From contig NZ_VTRU01000001.1 of NCBI RefSeq assembly GCF_008274625.1, positions 1,860,001 to 1,924,000 of the forward strand: a stretch of DNA of 64,000 nt, given 5' to 3'. This DNA comes from Chryseobacterium panacisoli. Its GTDB lineage: Bacteria > Bacteroidota > Bacteroidia > Flavobacteriales > Weeksellaceae. Position 1 is the stretch's first letter. Every line of letters begins with the position of its first letter. Below, piece by piece: positions 59,023 through 64,000 of the stretch. A model generated the notes under the pieces. The model had not been told where the DNA came from. It made no database searches and worked only from the letters and a program-made list of their open reading frames with translations. Both the position numbers and the translations under genes were made by a program.

Positions 59023-60093
59023 ATGTTCAACACATTAGGTAATCTTCTTAGTCTTACAACATTTGGAGAAAGTCACGGAGTGGCTTATGGCGGTATCATC
59101 ACTAATTTTCCGGCAGGTTTAACGGTAGATCTCGATAAAGTTCAATACGAATTGAACCGGAGAAAACCTGGCCAGTCAGCAATTGTTACTCAAAGAAAAG
59201 AAAGTGACACAGTAAAGTTTCTTTCAGGAATCTTTGATGGAAAAACAACAGGTACCCCAATTGGTTTTGTCATTGAAAACGAAAATCAGAAATCAAAAGA
59301 TTATGATCATATCGCAGGGGCATATCGCCCAAGCCATGCAGATTTCACTTATGACCAGAAATTTGGTTTCAGAGACCATCGTGGTGGTGGAAAATCTTCT
59401 GCCAGAGAAACCATGAACTGGGTGGTTGCCGGAGCACTTGCCAAGCAGCTTTTACCAAACATTGAGATCAATGCTTACGTTTCTTCCGTTGGTGATATTT
59501 TCTGTGAAAAACCTTATCAGGCTTTAGATTTTTCCCAAACGGAAAGCAATGATGTTCGTTGTCCTGATGCTGAAACAGCTGAAAAGATGATTTCAAGAAT
59601 CAAAGAAATCAAAAAAGAAGGTAACACTATTGGAGGGACAATCACTTGTGTAATTAAAAATGTTCCTGTGGGAATTGGTGAACCTATATTTTCAAAACTA
59701 CAGGCTGAACTTGCAAAAGCAATGCTGAATATCAATGCCTGCAAAGGCTTTGAATATGGAAGCGGTTTTTGCGGTGCTAAAATGACCGGAAAAGAGCACA
59801 ATGATGCTTTCAATACAGATTTCACTACAAAATCGAATCTTTCCGGAGGTATCCAGGGTGGAATTTCCAACGGAATGGATATTTATTTCCGTGTAGCCTT
59901 CAAACCTGTGGCCACTATTCTAAGACCTCAGGACAGCATTGATAAAGACGGAAATCCTGTAATCGTAGAAGGAAAAGGACGTCATGATCCTTGTGTGGTT
60001 CCAAGAGCGGTTCCGGTAGTGGAAAGCCTTGCGGCATTTGTATTGGCAGATCTGTTTCTGATCAACAAAACAAGAAATATCAATAATTTTTAA
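59023..60093 (+). CDS. aroC: Chorismate synthase
   Basis: 356 residues. Signatures: [21 protein letters not shown] (N-terminal, with FGESHG), SDFRPGHA-like [10 protein letters not shown], and [13 protein letters not shown] near residue 120; [15 protein letters not shown] near the end. It removes phosphate from EPSP to form chorismate using reduced FMN. It is followed 17 bp later by a thioredoxin-like gene. Confidence 0.97.
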   Translation: MFNTLGNLLSLTTFGESHGVAYGGIITNFPAGLTVDLDKVQYELNRRKPGQSAIVTQRKESDTVKFLSGIFDGKTTGTPIGFVIENENQKSKDYDHIAGAYRPSHADFTYDQKFGFRDHRGGGKSSARETMNWVVAGALAKQLLPNIEINAYVSSVGDIFCEKPYQALDFSQTESNDVRCPDAETAEKMISRIKEIKKEGNTIGGTITCVIKNVPVGIGEPIFSKLQAELAKAMLNINACKGFEYGSGFCGAKMTGKEHNDAFNTDFTTKSNLSGGIQGGISNGMDIYFRVAFKPVATILRPQDSIDKDGNPVIVEGKGRHDPCVVPRAVPVVESLAAFVLADLFLINKTRNINNF

Positions 60094-60110
60094 CATAAAT
60101 ATTTTTGGTA

Positions 60111-60674
60111 ATGAAAAATTACTGGGATAAAGGAATTTCTTTTGAGGAGTATCTTCAGATTGCAAAAGAAAGATTAGAGAATCCTGCCAACCAACAGGAA
60201 GCTGACTATAAACAATATTATGAGCTGGGTCTTCAGAGAATGGACCGAACGGTAAAAAAATACATTCCGGATGAAGAGCAGCTGAAAGAACTTGCTGCCA
60301 AAAATTTTGACGGAAAGATTTTGATTATTTCTGAGGCCTGGTGTGGAGATGCAAGTGCAACAGTTCCTGCTGTCTTCAGATTTTTTGAAGGACATAATGA
60401 AGTAAAAGTATTTCTGAGAGACAGTGATAAGAGCTTAATTAATCAGTTTCTGACCAATGGCACAGAATCTATTCCTAAGGTGCTTATTCTTGATAAAGAC
60501 CTGAATGTAAAAAATTCATGGGGTCCTCGTCCGAAATATGGCTATGAGCTGTTGATGAAATATAAGGCTGATCCTGAAGCGTACCCGAAAGATATGTTCT
60601 ACAATGATCTGCAGATATATTATGCTAAGAACAGAGGAAAAGATGCTGTTCAGGAAATTTTAGATCTTCTATAA
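60111..60674 (+). CDS. Thioredoxin-family protein with WCGDA site
   Basis: 187 residues from ATG 60111 (MKNYWDKGISFEEYLQIAK). Thioredoxin-fold centre IISEAWCGDASATVPAVFRFF, with a single Cys instead of CxxC, and the cis-Pro region TESIPKVLILD. Such WCGDA proteins are common in Bacteroidota; without the second Cys a dithiol oxidoreductase cycle is unlikely. No signal peptide. It is upstream of a TlpA-like gene, 9 bp apart, so probably cotranscribed. Confidence 0.9.
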   Translation: MKNYWDKGISFEEYLQIAKERLENPANQQEADYKQYYELGLQRMDRTVKKYIPDEEQLKELAAKNFDGKILIISEAWCGDASATVPAVFRFFEGHNEVKVFLRDSDKSLINQFLTNGTESIPKVLILDKDLNVKNSWGPRPKYGYELLMKYKADPEAYPKDMFYNDLQIYYAKNRGKDAVQEILDLL

Positions 60675-60683
60675 AAAAGAGAA

Positions 60684-61223
60684 ATGAAAAAGAGTATTAT
60701 TTATATTGTAATAATAGCGATCATTGGTATTGTTGCATTTGTTCCGGGAATAAGAAATTTTCTAAAGGATACATTTTTCCCTGTGGCAACCATTGAAAAT
60801 GCCGTACATATCAGTGAAGAAGATTATGATATAGAACTTAAAGGAATCAATGCACCCAGTACGAATCTTAAAAACTTTAAGGATAAAGGGATTTTCCTGA
60901 ATTTCTGGGGAACCTGGTGTCCGCCGTGCAGAAAAGAATGGCCTTCTATTCAGAAACTGTATGATACCAGAAAAGACCATGTAGATTTTGTTTTGATCGC
61001 CATGAATGATAAGGAAGAGGATGTAAGGAAGTTTTTGAAAGAAAATAACTATACCGTTCCTGTATATATTGCGCAAAGCCCAATTTCTGAGAAAATTCTT
61101 CCCAAAGTATTCCCTACCACTTTCCTACTGGATAAGCACGGAAGAATTCTCATTAAAGAAGATGCTACAAAAGACTGGAACACAGAAACTGTGCATCAGT
61201 TCATTGACAATATTATCAAATAA
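60684..61223 (+). CDS. TlpA-family thiol-disulfide oxidoreductase
   Basis: 179 residues. An N-terminal membrane anchor (MKKSIIYIVIIAIIGIVAFV) is followed by a thioredoxin domain with FLNFWGTWCPPCRKEW (WCPPC active site) and the cis-Pro KVFPTTFLLD. Periplasm-facing disulfide reductase, likely keeping cysteines reduced for cytochrome or envelope-protein maturation. It follows the WCGDA protein gene by 9 bp. Confidence 0.93.
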   Translation: MKKSIIYIVIIAIIGIVAFVPGIRNFLKDTFFPVATIENAVHISEEDYDIELKGINAPSTNLKNFKDKGIFLNFWGTWCPPCRKEWPSIQKLYDTRKDHVDFVLIAMNDKEEDVRKFLKENNYTVPVYIAQSPISEKILPKVFPTTFLLDKHGRILIKEDATKDWNTETVHQFIDNIIK

Positions 61224-61306
61224 TATTTTAACTAAATTTTATAATTTATTGGTACAGGATTTGTGAAATTTATAGCATTGAAAAATTTATTAAATCCAAA
61301 CACAAA

Positions 61307-61648
61307 ATGAAATATTCAAAATTAAATCTTGCAAAAGAAGCCATCAATCATAAGGGCTTTATAAAAAAGATCCCTGATATTTTCAGAATGGTCAAAATGT
61401 GGAGAAAAGGAGCTTATCCAATGAAATCCATAGACATTATTCTTCCTTTACTGGGAATTTTATATGTACTCTCTCCTATTGACCTGCTTCCTGAATTTGT
61501 GATACCGGTACTTGGAGTTATGGATGATTTGGCAGTATTGTCACTCACCATTCCTAAGCTCATCAAAGAGGTTGACAAGTTTTTATTATGGGAAGCCGAA
61601 CAAAAATACAGAGGCGCTCAAATTATTGATGCTGAAATCGTAAAATAA
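61307..61648 (+). CDS. YkvA family (DUF1232) membrane protein
   Basis: 113 residues. The DUF1232 core is clear: IDIILPLLGILYVLSPIDLLPEFV followed by PVLGVMDDLAVLSLTIPKL (quoted as two adjacent blocks: LLGILYVLSPIDLLPEF and VLGVMDDLAVL). Function is unknown in the family. It is 83 bp after the TlpA-like gene and is followed by a terminator. Confidence 0.92.
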   Translation: MKYSKLNLAKEAINHKGFIKKIPDIFRMVKMWRKGAYPMKSIDIILPLLGILYVLSPIDLLPEFVIPVLGVMDDLAVLSLTIPKLIKEVDKFLLWEAEQKYRGAQIIDAEIVK

Positions 61649-61668
61649 TAGTTTATTATATTTTTCAC

Positions 61669-61699
61669 ACCATCCTGGTCAATCCGGGGTGGTTTTTTA
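61669..61699 (+). terminator. Terminator after the YkvA gene
   Basis: ACCATCC (61669-61675) pairs with GGGTGGT (61687-61693), one T-G pair, followed by TTTTT. Confidence 0.8.
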
Positions 61700-61742
61700 T
61701 TGACAAATGAACGATAAATTTTTAAGCCTTATTTCAATTCCT

Positions 61743-61750
61743 TAAATTTG
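61743..61750 (+). promoter_or_regulatory. -7 promoter box for the UMP synthase gene
   Basis: TAAATTTG matches TAnnTTTG, 19 nt before the ATG at 61770. No clear -33 box. Confidence 0.55.
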
Positions 61751-61769
61751 CAATATCTAATAAAAAATA

Positions 61770-63149
61770 ATGGAAAGTAAAAAAGAATTCTTCTTAGAGT
61801 GCTACAAACTAGGCATCATCAAATTTGGTAGGTTTACCCTAAAAAGTGGTATTGAAAGTCCTTTTTATGTAGACTTAAGACCTTTGGCTTCAGATCCTAA
61901 AATTTTAAAAAATCTTGCTAATTATTTATTGGAAATGCTTCCATTGGATAATTTTGATTTAATCTGTGGAGTTCCTTATGCTGCTCTTCCTATGGCGACG
62001 GCAATGTCACTGGAAAGCTACATTCCATTAATTATTAAAAGAAAAGAAGCTAAAAGCTACGGTACAAAAAAACTGATTGAAGGAATTTATCAGAAAGGAC
62101 AAAACTGTCTTTTGGTAGAAGATGTGATCACATCAGGAAAATCTTTGCTGGAAACCATTCCTGAAATAGAACAGGAAGACCTTAAAGTTTCTGATATTGT
62201 AGTAGTATTGGACAGAGAGCAGGGAGGAAAACAATTATTGGAAAGCAAAGGATACAGAGTACACACGCTTTTCAACATTTCGGAAGTATGTGATATTCTT
62301 CAGGAAACCGGTGAATTGTCCGATGAAGAGGTAAAAAGAATCCAGGATTTCCTTCAGGGGAACCATATTCAGTTTGAGGAAGAAACAAGATCTTCTTACG
62401 AGCAGAAACTTCAGACTACACAACATTCTGTTTCAAAAAAATTACTGGAAACAGCTTTAGCAAAAAAATCAAACCTTATTGCTTCCGCAGATGTTACTAC
62501 CACTCAGGAGTTATTGGAGCTTGCTGAAAAAGTAGGTCCACATATTATTGCTTTAAAAACACATATAGATATTATTTCTGATTTTGATTACGAAAAAACA
62601 ATCACACCTTTAAAAGCTATCGCTGCAAAACACCAGTTCTTACTGATGGAGGACAGAAAATTTGCTGATATCGGCAATACACAGGAACTTCAGTTCACAA
62701 GCGGTGTTTTCAAAATTACAGATTGGGCAGATTTCGTAACATCTCAGGTTATCGGAGGTTTTGAATCTTTAGACTGCTTCCACAATGTAGGAGTAGTAGC
62801 TATTGTAGGAATGTCTTCTAAAGGAGCTCTGACTACTGCGAGCTATCGTGAAGAAGCTTTAAAAGTAGCTTTGTCTCACCCTAATGTCATTGGTGGAGTA
62901 TCTCAGAACAAAATACCTGAGGACCTTTTATTATTCACTCCGGGAGTTAATCTTGCAGATTCAGGAGATGGTAAAGGCCAGCAGTACAATACCCCGGAAC
63001 ATGTTTTCAAAACGCTGCATACAGATTTTATCATTGTAGGAAGAGGAATCTACAAATCTGATAATCCTGAAGCATCTGCGATTACTTATAAGACAGAGGG
63101 TTGGAATGCGTATATTAATTCTTTGGAAAAAAAAGCAATTCAGGGTTAA
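61770..63149 (+). CDS. pyrE/pyrF: Fused UMP synthase: orotate phosphoribosyltransferase - OMP decarboxylase
   Basis: 459 residues. N-terminal OPRT (about 1-195): GRFTLKSGIESPFYVDLRP, ICGVPYAALPMATAMSL, KEAKSYGTKKLIEG and the PRPP loop LLVEDVITSGKSLL. C-terminal OMP decarboxylase (about 215-459): ALKTHIDIISDF with the first Lys, LLMEDRKFADIGNT carrying the D-x-K-x-x-D catalytic set, LLLFTPGVNL and IIVGRGIYKSDNP. The domain order and the EDRKFADIGNT type are those of eukaryotic UMPS. It makes UMP from orotate in pyrimidine synthesis. Monocistronic. Confidence 0.95.
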   Translation: MESKKEFFLECYKLGIIKFGRFTLKSGIESPFYVDLRPLASDPKILKNLANYLLEMLPLDNFDLICGVPYAALPMATAMSLESYIPLIIKRKEAKSYGTKKLIEGIYQKGQNCLLVEDVITSGKSLLETIPEIEQEDLKVSDIVVVLDREQGGKQLLESKGYRVHTLFNISEVCDILQETGELSDEEVKRIQDFLQGNHIQFEEETRSSYEQKLQTTQHSVSKKLLETALAKKSNLIASADVTTTQELLELAEKVGPHIIALKTHIDIISDFDYEKTITPLKAIAAKHQFLLMEDRKFADIGNTQELQFTSGVFKITDWADFVTSQVIGGFESLDCFHNVGVVAIVGMSSKGALTTASYREEALKVALSHPNVIGGVSQNKIPEDLLLFTPGVNLADSGDGKGQQYNTPEHVFKTLHTDFIIVGRGIYKSDNPEASAITYKTEGWNAYINSLEKKAIQG

Positions 63150-63177
63150 AATCCTATAAAGTATATACAAAATAAGT

Positions 63178-63185
63178 TATATTTG
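63178..63185 (+). promoter_or_regulatory. -7 promoter box for the last (partial) gene
   Basis: TATATTTG (perfect TAnnTTTG), 17 nt before the TTG at 63203. Confidence 0.5.
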
Positions 63186-63202
63186 GGCTTTATCACGAAT
63201 AT

Positions 63203-64000
63203 TTGAAAAAGATCAGCATTTGCCTTATTTTGTTCTGGGGAGTCGCACAGGTTTCTGCACAGAAAGACAGTATCTATATTGATGCTAAACTGTCTCCTGA
63301 CAAAAAGAACCTTGAGATCAGTCAGGAAATTGTTTATTACAATCATTCTGAAAAAGACCTGCAGACCATAAAACTCCTGAATTGGGTTTCCGCCTACAAC
63401 AGACGCGGAACTTCTTTAGTCTACAGAAAACTGGAAGACAGAAATACTGATTTGCATTTTGCAAAAAGCGAGCAATTAGGAAAACTTCTTGAACTGAATA
63501 TTAAAAATTCTGAAAATGAAGTTATTCCTGTCAATACACTCTCAGATGAAAATCTTTTTATTCCTCTGAAAAATGTATTAAAACCTGGCGAAAGCGTCAC
63601 TTTACAGTTGCAATATCGGATGCAGCTTCCCGATAAAACCTTTACGGGATACGGAACATCCGCTCAGAATACTGTATTAAAATATTTCTTTATTGTTCCG
63701 GATCATTTTGATCCGGACAATATTTCCAAAAGAAACTACCACGACATTGAAGAACCGGTAAGTTTCAATACTTTCTGGACCGTCAACTTTGATATTCCTG
63801 TAAATAATTTCGTGGAAGGTAATCTTCCACAGGTTCAGATGAACTCATTCAAGGGATATCTGGATTCGGATCCTGAGTTCCTGATTTCTCCGACCGGTTA
63901 TCCTTCAATAAAAACCAATGTAGATGGCGTGGAAACCGAAATTAAATTCGGTTATAACCTTAATCCGGAAGAAAAACAAAATCTTGAATTTTACCTTCCC
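63203..64000 (+). CDS. Exported protein, N-terminal part (possible M1-type aminopeptidase-like), cut by window end
   Basis: 266 codons open to the window end. From a TTG start it has a signal peptide (MKKISICLILFWGVAQVSAQ) and then a beta-rich domain: IDAKLSPDKKNLEISQEIVYYNHS, LQLQYRMQLPDKTFTGYGTS and FNTFWTVNFDIPVNN. This resembles the N-terminal beta domain of M1-family exported metallopeptidases of Flavobacteriia, with the zinc site expected beyond the window. The assignment is tentative; export is well supported. Confidence 0.6.
   Translation, partial: MKKISICLILFWGVAQVSAQKDSIYIDAKLSPDKKNLEISQEIVYYNHSEKDLQTIKLLNWVSAYNRRGTSLVYRKLEDRNTDLHFAKSEQLGKLLELNIKNSENEVIPVNTLSDENLFIPLKNVLKPGESVTLQLQYRMQLPDKTFTGYGTSAQNTVLKYFFIVPDHFDPDNISKRNYHDIEEPVSFNTFWTVNFDIPVNNFVEGNLPQVQMNSFKGYLDSDPEFLISPTGYPSIKTNVDGVETEIKFGYNLNPEEKQNLEFYLP

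Overview
The window is a low-GC chromosomal segment from a member of the Bacteroidota, class Flavobacteriia, most likely Chryseobacterium or a close Weeksellaceae relative. The evidence is: promoters of the TAnnTTTG (-7) type; almost no Shine-Dalgarno sequences; a DUF4295 gene beside rpmB-rpmG; type IX secretion parts (a C-terminal sorting domain and a DUF5103 plug protein); a flavastacin-like astacin; and TonB-dependent uptake. No IS element, prophage, CRISPR array or rRNA operon is visible.

Layout. 0-4.5 kb: ribosomal proteins L28 (end only) and L33 with DUF4295, an exported RidA homologue, ftsY, a small stress membrane protein, then divergent sppA and folK. 4.5-8.9 kb: three tandem paralogous outer-membrane barrel genes with thrombospondin-3 calcium repeats and different tails. 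9-21.4 kb: recQ, fmt, ribBA (with a degenerate GTP cyclohydrolase half), a luciferase-like oxidoreductase, an astacin lipoprotein, a PIF1-like helicase, a gamma carbonic anhydrase, an Nfu-type Fe-S scaffold, an FMN reductase and hemH. 21.5-25.8 kb: a secreted M4 protease that is a T9SS cargo, the T9SS plug protein and an MBL hydrolase. 25.9-32.1 kb: a trehalose locus (TonB receptor, GH37 trehalase and MFS permease, divergent from an AraC regulator, with a perfect inverted repeat between them). 32.4-40.2 kb: a thioredoxin-like protein, then a TetR regulator and a three-gene RND efflux system, with four copies of a CTAAC/TTAAC-N3-GTTAG operator. 40.4-44.2 kb: miaA, yicC, gmk, nadA.

The most interesting stretch is 44.2-56 kb. 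On the minus strand at 44.25-45.43 kb lies a cluster of five small Cys-rich peptides with double-glycine-type leaders (bacteriocin-like or natural-product precursors). Divergent from it is thrA-thrB-thrC-folB. The thr operon is preceded by a clear promoter, a 33-codon leader peptide ending in six consecutive Thr codons, and overlapping hairpins, which looks like a threonine attenuator. After tRNA-Cys comes an AT-rich, gene-poor block (53-56.7 kb). It holds a divergent CPBP protease-like protein, orphan small genes, a GT2 glycosyltransferase, and three copies of a hairpin / A-rich 12-14 nt spacer / micro-ORF arrangement. The window closes with a glycine-zipper lipoprotein, a large membrane protein, aroC, two thioredoxin-fold proteins, a YkvA protein, a eukaryote-like fused UMP synthase, and the start of an exported protein cut by the window edge.

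Many intergenic gaps carry short interspersed, hairpin-forming repeats of several families. Several genes (fmt, aroC, recQ, the T9SS plug gene) have a -7 box about 5 nt before the start codon, which suggests leaderless mRNAs. All functional calls come from reading motifs; no database search was run.
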